From the NCBI GenBank assembly GCA_020049615.1, contig JAIFKN010000197.1, forward strand, positions 1 through 21,817: a DNA stretch of 21,817 bases, in the 5' to 3' direction. Position numbers and translations under genes: made by a program. Below are positions 1 through 9,600 of this stretch, piece after piece. The notes under the pieces are model-generated. The model worked only from the letters and a program-made list of their open reading frames with translations. It was not told the DNA's origin and did no database searches. Source of the stretch: a bacterium. Lineage in GTDB: Bacteria > Planctomycetota > UBA11346. How positions within the stretch are numbered: position 1 is the stretch's first letter; each line of letters starts with the position of its first letter.

Positions 1-849
1 CCGCTGGTCTTCGCCCACGGCTGCGCCCAGGTCCGCCATGCCCTCGACGCCACCGTCGAGCTGGGCGGCACCGGCTACGTCTTCTGGGGCGGCCGCGAAG
101 GCTACAGCATGCTCGGCAACACCGACATGAAGCAGGAGACCGACCAGTTCGCCCGCTTCCTGCACATGGCGCACGACTACGCCAAGAAGATCGGCTTCAA
201 AGGCCGCTTCTTCATCGAGCCGAAGCCGAAGGAGCCGAGCACCCACCAGTACGATGTGGACGCCGCCACGGTCCTCGGCTTCCTCAAGAGCCACGACATC
301 GACTTCGTCGATCTGAACATCGAGAACAACCACGCCACCCTGGCCGGGCACACCTTCGCCCACGACCTGATGGTCGCCAGCCAGGCCGGGCGCCTGGGCA
401 GCCTCGACGTCAACCGCGGCAACCCGATGCTCGGCTGGGACACCGACCAGTTCCCCACCGTGGTAGAAGACGCGGTGTGGGCGATGCACATCATCCTCGA
501 CCAGGGCGGCCTCAAGTACGGCGGCCTGAACTTCGACGCCAAGGTGCGTCGCGGATCCTTCGACCTCGAAGATCTGTTCTTCGCCCACATCGGTGGCATG
601 GACGCCTTCGCCCGCGGCCTGATCATCGCCGACAAGATGCGCCAGGACGGCTTCCGTTCGAAGCTGCTCGCTACCCGCTACGCCGGCTGGAAGAAGGGCT
701 TCGGCGCCGAGGTGATGAAGGGCAAGGCGACGCTCGAATCCGGCGAAGCCTACGCCGCCAAGAACGGCGAGCCGAAGCGCATCAGCGGCCGTGAGGAGCA
801 GTTCGAGAACGTGGTCAACCAATACCTCTACGACCGCGGACTGCGCTGA
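1..849 (+). CDS. xylA: Xylose isomerase XylA (5' end outside window)
   Basis: Cytoplasmic metal-dependent aldose-ketose isomerase converting D-xylose to D-xylulose. The reading frame is open from the first base; 282 residues plus the TGA stop are visible, so about 155 N-terminal residues of a roughly 440-residue family are missing. Family landmarks are clear: FWGGREGY near the start, IEPKPKEP (metal Glu at visible residue 73), [12 protein letters not shown] (Glu 108 and His 111), LDVNRGN (Asp 136), GWDTDQFP (Asp 147 and 149) and NFDAKVRR (Asp 179). All these metal-ligand positions of the long (class II) XylA type are kept, so the enzyme should be active. A small deviation is LDVNRGN, where the family usually has DANRGD. 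The next gene downstream is the xylulokinase on the same strand, as expected for a xylose operon. Identification is firm. Confidence 0.97.
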   Translation, partial: PLVFAHGCAQVRHALDATVELGGTGYVFWGGREGYSMLGNTDMKQETDQFARFLHMAHDYAKKIGFKGRFFIEPKPKEPSTHQYDVDAATVLGFLKSHDIDFVDLNIENNHATLAGHTFAHDLMVASQAGRLGSLDVNRGNPMLGWDTDQFPTVVEDAVWAMHIILDQGGLKYGGLNFDAKVRRGSFDLEDLFFAHIGGMDAFARGLIIADKMRQDGFRSKLLATRYAGWKKGFGAEVMKGKATLESGEAYAAKNGEPKRISGREEQFENVVNQYLYDRGLR

Positions 850-865
850 GCATCCCAAGCCCCTC

Positions 866-982
866 ATTGCCACTAGGGGTTAGGGGTTAGGGGTTAGGGT
901 CGTGTGCTACGGCTTCTTCCTCTTCCCTAACCCCTGATGCATTGGCGGGGCAATGGCCCTAACCCCTAACCCCTGTGGCAAT
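866..982. repeat. Inverted repeat of telomere-like GGGGTTA heptamers between xylA and xylB
   Basis: The left arm (866-899) reads ATTGCCAC, a T, then a run of AGGGGTT heptamers with four G-tracts separated by TTA. The right arm (957-982) is its reverse complement with one heptamer fewer and without the extra T, ending in GTGGCAAT. A third short C-strand copy (CCCTAACCCCT) sits in the spacer at 925-935. The transcript could fold into a long hairpin, and the left arm alone fits the four-tract G-quadruplex pattern. It fills nearly the whole 147-base gap between the xylA stop and xylB start. It may terminate, attenuate or protect the xylA message, or be a dispersed repeat with no host role; sequence alone does not decide. 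Confidence 0.9.
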
Positions 983-996
983 GGAGCGGCAACCCC

Positions 997-2553
997 ATGC
1001 TCGTCCTCGGCCTCGACTCCTCCACCCAATCCCTCACCGCCGTCGTGCTCGACGCCGCCACCGGGCGGGTGGTGCATCAGCGGGCGCTGAACTTCGACCG
1101 GGACTTCCCGCAGTACCGCACCCGGAACGGCGTGCTGCCCAACGGCGATGCCGCGATCGTGCACGCGCCGCCCCTGATGTGGGTGGCTGCGCTCGACCGC
1201 ATGCTCGATGAGCTGAAGGACATCGTCGACCTGTCGCAGGTCGCGGCGATCGCCGGCAGCGCCCAGCAGCACGGCTCCGTCTATCTCCGCGGCTCCTTCC
1301 CCGAGGTGCTGGCTGGGCTGCGCGCCGACGCCCCGCTGGTCGACCAGCTGGCCGGCGTGTTCACCCGCGCCACCGCGCCGATCTGGATGGACAGCAGCAC
1401 GGCCGAGGACTGCCGCGCCATCGACGCCGCCCTCGGCGGGCCGCTCGGCACGCAGCGCGTCACCGGCTCGGCCGCCTACGAGCGCTTCACCGGCCCGCAG
1501 ATCCGCCGCTTCGCCCGCACCGAGCCCTCCGCCTGGCAGGCCACCGGCCACGTCCGGCTGGTCTCCTCGTTCCTCGCTTCGTTGCTCGCCGGCCGTCCGG
1601 TCGGCACCGACTGGGGCGACGGCAGCGGCATGAACCTGCTCGACCTGGCCTCGAAGCGCTGGCACCAGCCGGCGCTCGATGCGGTCTCTCCGGATCTCGC
1701 CCGCCGACTCGGCGATCCGGTCGAGCCGTGGAACGTGCTGGGGACGATCAGCCCGGCGCTGGCGAAGCGCTACGGCTTCGCCGCCACCTGCCGCATCGTG
1801 CCGTGGACCGGCGACAACCCGGCCAGCGCCATCGGCCTCGGCCTGGTGCGGGATGGCAATTGCGCGCTGTCGCTGGGCACCAGCGATGTGCTGTTCGCCA
1901 TCTCCGCCGCCCGCCCGGCCATGCCGCCGGCCGGCCACATCTTCTTCTCGCCCACCGGCGACCACATGGCGCTGTTCTGCTTCGCCAACGGCTCGCTGGC
2001 GCGCGAGGCGGTGAAGGACGAGCACAAGCTCGACTGGGCCGGCTTCTCCGAGGCCCTCGCTCGCACCGCGCCCGGCAACGGCGGTCGCCTGATGCTGCCG
2101 TGGTTCCGCCCCGAGATCGTGCCCAAGGTGCTGAAGCCGGGCGTGGTCCGCGCCAACCTCAAGCCGGGCGACGCCGACGCCGACTGCCGCGCCGTGGTCG
2201 AAGGCCAGTTCATCTCCATGCGCCTGCGCGCCCAGGCCGCCGGCATCACCCCGTCGGCGCTGCGCGCCACCGGCGGCGCGGCGCAGAATCCCGCCATCCT
2301 GCAGATCGCGGCGGATGTCTTCCAATGCCCGGTGCGGCGCTCGAACGTCACCAACACCGCGGCGCTGGGCGCGGCGGTGCGCGCCGCCCACGCCATCGAC
2401 CGTGGCGCCGGCTGGGACCGGCTGGTGCAGCAGGCGGTCGAGCCGCAGCTGGGGCAGGCGGTCGAGCCGCGGCGGGATCTGGCCGGCGTGTACGGTCAGC
2501 TCATCGGCGAGTACGCGACCCTGGAGTCGCGCGAGCTGGCGTCGCGGGGCTGA
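997..2553 (+). CDS. xylB: Xylulokinase, FGGY family, animal/fungal-like branch
   Basis: Phosphorylates D-xylulose with ATP to xylulose 5-phosphate, the step after XylA. The 518-residue protein starts [15 protein letters not shown], the FGGY-family N-terminal phosphate-binding strand (Asp 7). It has [10 protein letters not shown] (88-96), PIWMDSST (128-135), DGSGMNLLD (208-216), the catalytic GDN (Asp 273), GTSDVLF (294-300) and a C-terminal TGGAAQN segment of the ATPase fold. WMDSST, AYERFTG and DGSGMNLL recall the human XYLB-type subfamily rather than the E. coli XylB type; this is recognition from memory, not alignment. The ATG at 997 has GGAG at 983-986. It follows the heptamer inverted repeat and is probably co-transcribed with xylA. 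Other FGGY substrates are possible, but the xylA neighbour supports xylulose. Confidence 0.93.
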   Translation: MLVLGLDSSTQSLTAVVLDAATGRVVHQRALNFDRDFPQYRTRNGVLPNGDAAIVHAPPLMWVAALDRMLDELKDIVDLSQVAAIAGSAQQHGSVYLRGSFPEVLAGLRADAPLVDQLAGVFTRATAPIWMDSSTAEDCRAIDAALGGPLGTQRVTGSAAYERFTGPQIRRFARTEPSAWQATGHVRLVSSFLASLLAGRPVGTDWGDGSGMNLLDLASKRWHQPALDAVSPDLARRLGDPVEPWNVLGTISPALAKRYGFAATCRIVPWTGDNPASAIGLGLVRDGNCALSLGTSDVLFAISAARPAMPPAGHIFFSPTGDHMALFCFANGSLAREAVKDEHKLDWAGFSEALARTAPGNGGRLMLPWFRPEIVPKVLKPGVVRANLKPGDADADCRAVVEGQFISMRLRAQAAGITPSALRATGGAAQNPAILQIAADVFQCPVRRSNVTNTAALGAAVRAAHAIDRGAGWDRLVQQAVEPQLGQAVEPRRDLAGVYGQLIGEYATLESRELASRG

Positions 2554-2659
2554 TCTTCGCTGCTTGTCTGCGGCCGATAGTCCCCGACAACCCCGCCCTC
2601 ATAACTGGACCAGCAGGCGGCTCATCCGAGGTCCGTCAGCACCAGGCCTCTGGACGCAC

Positions 2660-3991
<1,332 letters not shown>

Positions 3992-3995
3992 ATCT

Positions 3996-4009
3996 CGGAT
4001 CGCGATCCG
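3996..4009. promoter_or_regulatory. Perfect 14-bp palindrome ahead of uup
   Basis: CGGATCGCGATCCG is its own reverse complement and sits in the 27-base gap between the helicase stop and the uup start. It has no loop and no T-tract, so it is not a standard terminator. A dimeric regulator site is conceivable; chance in GC-rich DNA is also possible. Confidence 0.3.
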
Positions 4010-4018
4010 CCAACTGAC

Positions 4019-5830
4019 ATGCCGATCCTGCTCTCCTGCCGCGGCCTGAGCAAGGCCTACGACGCGCATCCGCTCTTCGAGGACCTCGCCTTCGGCATCG
4101 ATGCCGGGGCGCGGACCGGCATCATCGGGCCGAACGGCTCGGGCAAGTCGACCCTGGTGCGCATCCTCGCCGGGTTGGAGATCCCCGACTCGGGCGAGGT
4201 CTGCCTGGCCAGCGGCACGCACCTGGTCTATCTGCCGCAGCGCGACGAGTTCAACGCCGGGGCCACGCCGCTAGGGGAACTGCTGACCATCATCACGGAT
4301 GGCGAGGACCACGAGCGCGAGCACCGCGCCACCCGCATCCTCAGCGAGGCCGGCTTCGGCCTGCCGGGCAACCCGCGGCTCGACCAGCCGGTCGCCGAGC
4401 TGTCCGGCGGCTGGCGCAAGCGCCTGGCCATCCTGCGTGCGATCTCGCGTTCGCCCGACCTGCTGCTCGCCGACGAGCCGACCAACCACCTCGACCTCGA
4501 GGGCATCTGGTGGCTCGAGCGCCTGCTGGCGGCGGCGCGCTTCACCGTCTGCGTGGTCAGCCACGACCGCTTCTTCCTCGAACGCGTGTGCAGCCGCGTG
4601 ATCGAGATCAACAAGCTCTATCCCGGCGGCATGTTCGCCTCCAACGGCGGCTACGGCACCTTCCTGGAGAAGCGCGCCGAGCTGGTCGCCAACCAGAAGA
4701 AGCAGCAGGATGTGCTCGACAACGTCATGCGCCGCGAGGTCGCCTGGCTGCGCAGCAATCCGGCCGCCCAGATGGTCAAGTCGAAGGCACGCATCGACCG
4801 CGCCGGCGACCTCGGCGACAAGCTCAGCCAGCTCAAGTGGCGCAACGGCCAGACCCGCACGGTCGACATCGATTTCACCGCCACCGGCCGGCGCACCAAC
4901 GACCTGGTGGTGATCGACGGCGTGACCAAGAAGCTGGGCGGCAAGGCCCTGTTCGCCGACGTCGAGCTGACCCTGTCGCCCGGCACCCGCCTGGGCGTGA
5001 TGGGCCTCAACGGCAGCGGCAAGACCACCTTCCTCAAGGTCCTCTGCGGCCAGCTCGCGCCCGACAAGGGCCGGGTCAAGCTGGCGGTCGATCTCAAGGT
5101 GGTCTATTTCGACCAGCGGCGCGAGGCGCTGGATCCGCGCATGCTGCTGCGCAAGGCGCTGTGCCACAGCGGCGACACGGTGGTGTACCGCGGGCGCAGC
5201 CTGCACATCAACGCCTGGGCCAAGCGTTTCCTCTTCACCCCGGCCCAGCTCGACCTCGAGGTCGGCAAGCTGTCGGGTGGTGAGCAGGCCCGCGTGCTGA
5301 TCGCCGACCTGATGCGCAAGGACGCCGACCTGCTCATCCTCGACGAGCCGACCAACGACCTCGACATCCCGTCGCTCGAAGTGCTCGAGCAGAGCCTGAC
5401 CGAGTTCCCCGGCGCGGTGATCCTGGTGACCCACGACCGCTGGCTGCTGGAGCGCGTCTCGAACGTGCTGCTGGCGCTCGACGGCCAGGGTGGCGCGTTC
5501 CGCGTCTCCGACACGGCGCAGTGGGAGGACCTCGCGGCGCGCATCGCCGCCAGCCGCGCTCCGGCCGAGCCGCCGCCGGTGCAGAAGCCAGCCACGCGCA
5601 CCGTCGTCTCAGCCAACCTGAGCAAGCCCGAGCGCCGCGAGCTGGAGCGCATCGAGGACAAGATCGCCGAGGCCGACGCCGCCATCACCGCCGCCGAGGC
5701 CGAGGTCGCCGCCGCCGGAGCCGACGCCGTGCTGCTGGAGAAGGCCTGCAACGCCCTGGCCGCGGCGCAGGCCGAGTCGGAACGGCTCTACGCCCGCTGG
5801 GCGGAACTCGAAGCCAAGGCCAAGGGGTGA
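4019..5830 (+). CDS. uup: ABC-F family ATPase Uup
   Basis: Soluble tandem ABC ATPase of 603 residues without membrane segments, so not a transporter; ABC-F proteins act on ribosomes, and Uup has been linked to stalled-ribosome rescue, ribosome assembly and branched DNA. Domain 1 has Walker A GPNGSGKS (37-44), signature LSGGWRKR (128-135) and Walker B LLLADEPTNHLD (148-159). The interdomain linker, about 215-285, is helical and charged. Domain 2 has GLNGSGKT (329-336), LSGGEQAR (418-425) and LLILDEPTNDLD (438-449). A charged Ala/Glu-rich coiled coil from about 540 to the end matches the Uup C-terminal DNA-binding domain and separates it from EttA. It follows the helicase by 27 bases and may share its transcript. 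Length and motif order are normal for Uup. Confidence 0.94.
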   Translation: MPILLSCRGLSKAYDAHPLFEDLAFGIDAGARTGIIGPNGSGKSTLVRILAGLEIPDSGEVCLASGTHLVYLPQRDEFNAGATPLGELLTIITDGEDHEREHRATRILSEAGFGLPGNPRLDQPVAELSGGWRKRLAILRAISRSPDLLLADEPTNHLDLEGIWWLERLLAAARFTVCVVSHDRFFLERVCSRVIEINKLYPGGMFASNGGYGTFLEKRAELVANQKKQQDVLDNVMRREVAWLRSNPAAQMVKSKARIDRAGDLGDKLSQLKWRNGQTRTVDIDFTATGRRTNDLVVIDGVTKKLGGKALFADVELTLSPGTRLGVMGLNGSGKTTFLKVLCGQLAPDKGRVKLAVDLKVVYFDQRREALDPRMLLRKALCHSGDTVVYRGRSLHINAWAKRFLFTPAQLDLEVGKLSGGEQARVLIADLMRKDADLLILDEPTNDLDIPSLEVLEQSLTEFPGAVILVTHDRWLLERVSNVLLALDGQGGAFRVSDTAQWEDLAARIAASRAPAEPPPVQKPATRTVVSANLSKPERRELERIEDKIAEADAAITAAEAEVAAAGADAVLLEKACNALAAAQAESERLYARWAELEAKAKG

Positions 5831-5833
5831 CCC

Positions 5834-5907
5834 TCCTGGGACAGCAGGCTTTCAGCCTGCGGTCTTGGGCGCACTGCCCCGGCAGGCTGAAGCCCGTGCT
5901 CCCAGGA
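5834..5907. repeat. REP-like imperfect palindrome between convergent genes
   Basis: Arms 5834-5860 and 5882-5907 are imperfect reverse complements, both opening TCCTGGGA and closing in CAGCCTGC when read inward, around a 21-base spacer. The left arm contains its own hairpin, GCAGGCT-TTC-AGCCTGC (5844-5860). It starts 3 bases after the uup stop and covers the 3' end of the opposing GIY-YIG gene. Sequences of the CAGGCTTTCAGCCTG kind are, to my recollection, common dispersed extragenic palindromes in planctomycete and acidobacterial genomes. It could serve as a terminator for either strand, although no T-tract follows. Confidence 0.8.
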
Positions 5908-6187
5908 GCAGGCGTCGGATGATCGCGGTGCCGCGGCGGTCGGCGATCAAGAGCTTGTCGGAGCGGTCCAGCCGCTTGATCCGCGCCTCCAGGCTGAGCG
6001 CCAGCCGTTTCGGCAAGGGGGCGGAACGCCACGCCAGGGAGATGGCCTTGTGCCCCCGCGTGTAGCGCGCCCCGCGGCCGTCGCGGTGCTTGGCGAGACG
6101 CGCAACGACGTCGTTGCTCGCACCGCAGTACAGGCTGCCGTCCGCGCAGCGGACGAGGTAGGCGCGCCAGTGCTCAGCCACGACCAT
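5852..6187 (-). CDS. GIY-YIG nuclease-family protein, UPF0213/YhbQ type
   Basis: Small single-domain protein of 111 residues. The GIY-YIG core is recognisable: YLVRCADGSLYCGASND (10-26, the GIY and YIG positions reading YLV and YCG), an Arg at 30, HRDGRGARYTRG (34-45), and the metal-binding Glu at 67 in SLEARIKRL. Family members are usually 80-100 residues; cellular roles are poorly defined, with DNA or RNA cleavage suggested. I chose the ATG at 6187 because the domain begins a few residues later; it overlaps the end of the upstream ychJ-like gene by 14 bases, suggesting coupled translation. The last 18 or so residues and the stop codon are encoded by the REP-like palindrome, so this tail is probably not native to the family. 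Nuclease activity is inferred from family membership only. Confidence 0.85.
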   Translation of the reverse strand: MVVAEHWRAYLVRCADGSLYCGASNDVVARLAKHRDGRGARYTRGHKAISLAWRSAPLPKRLALSLEARIKRLDRSDKLLIADRRGTAIIRRLLLGARASACRGSAPKTAG

Positions 6188-6560
6188 CCCGATAGACCCA
6201 GGCGCCGCCAGCCCGGCTGAAGCGTGAGCGTTCGTCGTGCACCTGCTCGCGGCCGTCGGCTCCGCGGAAGCGGGCGCGGAAGTGGACCACGCCATCGCCA
6301 TCAGCGGTCTGGCCGTGCTCGCAGGCGACGATCTCCAGGCCGAGCCAGGTCAAGGCGAACGACGCGCGCAGGCTGCGCATATCGACCTTGGAGCGTTCCA
6401 GCGGATGCGAGGTGCGGAGGATGAAGGCGGCGTCCCGGCGGACGAAGGCGCAGTAGCGGGCGCGCATCAGCTGCAGCGCGGTTGGCGGCTCGGCTCCGGC
6501 GTGGAAGGGGCCGCAGCAGGCGTGATATCCCGTCCCTGAACCGCATGGGCAGGCGTCCAT
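6174..6560 (-). CDS. ychJ: YchJ/UPF0225 family protein with SEC-C-like zinc motif
   Basis: Protein of 128 residues beginning MDACPCGSGTGYHACCGPFH, the cysteine-rich SEC-C-like zinc-binding motif (Cys 4, 6, 15, 16) at the N terminus of YchJ proteins. The rest follows the family: PPTALQLMRARYCAFV (25-40), FILRTSHP, WLGLEIV, VVHFRARFRG and a closing ERSRFSRAGGAWVYRDG. YchJ proteins have an NTF2-like fold and no established biochemical function. I chose the ATG at 6560 because CPCGSG must be near the N terminus; an earlier ATG at 6599 would add residues unlike the family and reach into the 72-base divergent gap to the kinase gene. The stop overlaps the GIY-YIG start downstream. Family assignment is firm, function unknown. 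Confidence 0.9.
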   Translation of the reverse strand: MDACPCGSGTGYHACCGPFHAGAEPPTALQLMRARYCAFVRRDAAFILRTSHPLERSKVDMRSLRASFALTWLGLEIVACEHGQTADGDGVVHFRARFRGADGREQVHDERSRFSRAGGAWVYRDGRG

Positions 6561-6614
6561 GACGGCATGCTGGCGGCCGCATCCGGCCAGCAAGCCCATC
6601 GACCGGCCCTCGAC

Positions 6615-6624
6615 GGGGAGAAGG
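6615..6624 (+). promoter_or_regulatory. Ribosome-binding site fixing the kinase start
   Basis: GGGGAGAAGG lies 8 bases before the ATG at 6633. It favours 6633 over the upstream in-frame ATG at 6567, which sits near the divergent ychJ-like gene and has no such site. An adjacent ATG at 6636 and another at 6645 remain possible starts. Confidence 0.7.
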
Positions 6625-6632
6625 ACCGCTGC

Positions 6633-9600
6633 ATGATGCGTCGCATGGCCGATCCGCGGTATGCGACATCGCCTGATCTCGTTGCCACCGTGCCCGAGGA
6701 CAGCAGCGTGCCGGCCATCGGCGCGCCAGCCGGCTGGCCGGCCGGCACGCAGGTCGCGGACCGGTTCGTGGTCAACGGCGCCCTCGGACGCGGCTCATCA
6801 GGCGAGGTGCTGGCGGTCCAGGACCTGTCGCTCGACCGCGAGGTGGCGATGAAGGTGCTGCGCGGGGCGGGCGGTCCCGCCATCGCCCGCTTCATGCGCG
6901 AGGCGCGCATCACCGCCAAGCTCGACCACCCCAGCGTCCCTCCCGTGCACACCCTGGAGTTCCTCCCTGATGGCGGGCTGATCTTCACCATGCGCAAGCT
7001 GGACGGCCAGTCCTTGGGCGAGGCCATGCGCCGACGCTCCGCTGGCGGGAGTGAACCGGCCATCGCCACGGTCAACGCCATGGTCAGCCTCGGACTGCGC
7101 ATCTGCGATGCCTTGTCGCGAGCGCATTTCCTTGGTGTCATCCACCGCGACGTCAAGCCCGACAACATCATGCTCGGAGCGCATGGCGAGGTGGCGCTGG
7201 TCGATTGGGGCGAGTGCCGGCTGCTCGACGAAGCGGACGCTGCACCCGCCGGCAGTACGGTGGGAACGCCGGCGTACATGAGCCCCGAGCAGGCCCGTGG
7301 TGAGAGCGTCGGGGCAAGCAGCGATGTCTACGCTCTCGGCGCCACCCTCTATCATCTCATCACCAGGAGCCATCCGACCTGGGATGAGGACCCCGAGCGT
7401 TTCTGGCAGAAGAAGCGTGCCGGCGTGGTGGATCCGCTGCCGCCTGCCGCCGCCGCCCAGGTGCCACGGCCGCTGCTGGCGATCTTGAGGCGCGCCCTGG
7501 TCGCTGACCCGGCCGGCCGCTACGTCTCCGTCTCCGATCTAGCCAGGGATCTGGAGCGATTCCAGGCCGGTCTGGCGGTCGAGGCCTACCGCGAATCGTC
7601 GGCGGAACGCACGCTGCGCTGGCTGCACCGGCATCGCCGCGCCATCCTGGTGGCTGCGGCCATGGCCGCCGTCTGCGTGGTCGCCGGAGGGCTGCTGTGG
7701 CGTGAGCATCTCCGGCAACTCGCCGACTGGGGCCCCCCCATCCTGGTCGAGGACTTCTCGGACGAGAGCTGGCGTCAGCGCTGGTTCGAGGAGCAACCCG
7801 GCCTCTGGCAGACCCGCGAAGGGAGGCTGGTCGCCGACGGGCCTGCCCGGAACCTGCTCGTGCTCGACCGGGTCCTGGGCGGAGCCGTGGCGGTCGAGTA
7901 TGACGGCGAGATGATGCCAGGGGCAAACCCTGGCGACCTCTCCATCATCTGGAGCGAAGACCAGGATCTCGTTCCCGGCAAGCGGATGAAGGAGGGATCG
8001 CGCGGCTTCATGGTCCAGGCCGGGGCTTTCGACAACTACTTCTGCGCCGTCTACCGCTGGCCCGATGGCGCCCGTCTGGACCAGCGGCCGTATCGCGTCG
8101 CGTCTGGAGTTCGTCATCATTTTCGCGTCGAACTCGATGGTCGGCGCATCGGCATGTGGATCGATGGCGCACGCGTGCTCGATGCCGCGGACGATCTTCC
8201 GATCACCAGCGGGCGGCTGTGCTTCTACGCCTGGTATCCGGGGAAGGCGTTCGACAACGTTCGCGTCTACCAGAAACGGCTGCCGCAAGTCACCTCGGTG
8301 CTTGCCATCGGCGAGGCGTTCCAGTTGCAGCGCCAGCCCAAGCAAGCGGCATTGGCTTTCCGCGAGGTCGCCGAATCTCACCCCGGTACCGACCTGGCGG
8401 TGGAGGCGCGGTATCGCCAGGGCCAGAGCTTGCGCGAGGCCGGCGACCTCCCTGCGGCGCTGCAGGCGTGGGGGCTGCTTCCGCCGGGCGAGCAGGCCGA
8501 CCGCGTGGCTGGCCACCTCCTCGACCAGCAGGCGGACGAGGGCCGCATCATCGAAGCCTGCTCGGCGTTGTCCGACCTCTACCTGCGCAGCCCGGCCGTG
8601 CGTCGCCAGTTGCGCGCCCAATGGCAGACCTGGGCTCTGCGTGCATATGTGAAAGCGCTGCAGACGAAGGATCCGGACGCCTGCCTCGCGCTGGCCCAGA
8701 TCAAGCTGCGCCTGTTCCCGGAACATGCCGGCAGCGACCTGGAATGCGCCAACCTGCTGAATTCCCTGGGTCGCTACGAGGAAGTGGCCACCCGCTTCCC
8801 CAACGAGGTCACGCCGTGCAGCCACGCCTTGCGCTGCCTCGGCAGGGCCGAGGAGAGCCTGAATCGCTTCGCCGATGCGCCCAACACCGTCTATGAGGTG
8901 CGCATGGCGCTTGGACGCTTCGCCGATGAACTCACCGATCCACGGGCCGACGAATGGCGTAGGACCAAGGCGCTGTGCCAGATGGGGCGCGCCCAGGAAG
9001 CGATGCTTCTGGCGCCGAACGCGGGCATGCCGCTGCTCTGGCTGGGACGTCCCGACCAGCTGCTGGAACACGGCGATCCATCGCTCCGTGCCGCGGCGCT
9101 GGCAGCCCTGGGTCGATGGGACGAGGCCCTGGCTGTGCCGTACAACGCCACGACCTGGAATCTGCCCTATCTGAGCAATCGGGCTGACCCGCGCGTGGGT
9201 GGCGACAATCCCTTCGCCGCCCAGCGGGCGTGGCGCCTGATCCGGCTCACCGCCCTGCGCGAGACCGCCATGCGCGACGCCCTGCTCGCCAGGAGCGAGG
9301 TCCTGTGGCCGGCCTGGCAGGACTGGATCTCCCATATCCTGATCGCCCCGATCGTACGCGTGGATCGTCATCTGCTCCGCCAGCGCCTCGAACTCGCCTG
9401 GTCCATGCAGGAGCGGGTCGCTGGAGGCAGACCGCAGGTCCTGGCGGGATTCGTCCTCGGTCATGTCCAGGCCGAAGCCTTCACCGCCGCCCCGTGCGCC
9501 GGGGAGTCCGACCTGTGGCATGCCGTCGGCCTCGCCTTGCAGGCGGAGCTCGCCGGCGACGCGGCGACGATCAAGCGTGCCTGGCAGGGCTATCTGGATC

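Noticed and set aside
866..982. CRISPR array or true chromosome end
   Set aside because: The heptamers have no unique spacers, and coding genes continue on both sides.
907..2391. Long open frame antisense to xylB
   Set aside because: Ala/Gly/Arg/His-rich shadow of a real gene in high-GC DNA, with no domain resemblance.
2315..2659. N-terminal extension of the helicase into the xylB region
   Set aside because: The added residues are an out-of-frame reading of xylB; the Q motif begins right after the ATG at 2660.
4019..5830. ABC transporter ATPase
   Set aside because: Two ABC domains in one chain with a Uup-type coiled coil and no membrane segment or permease gene nearby.
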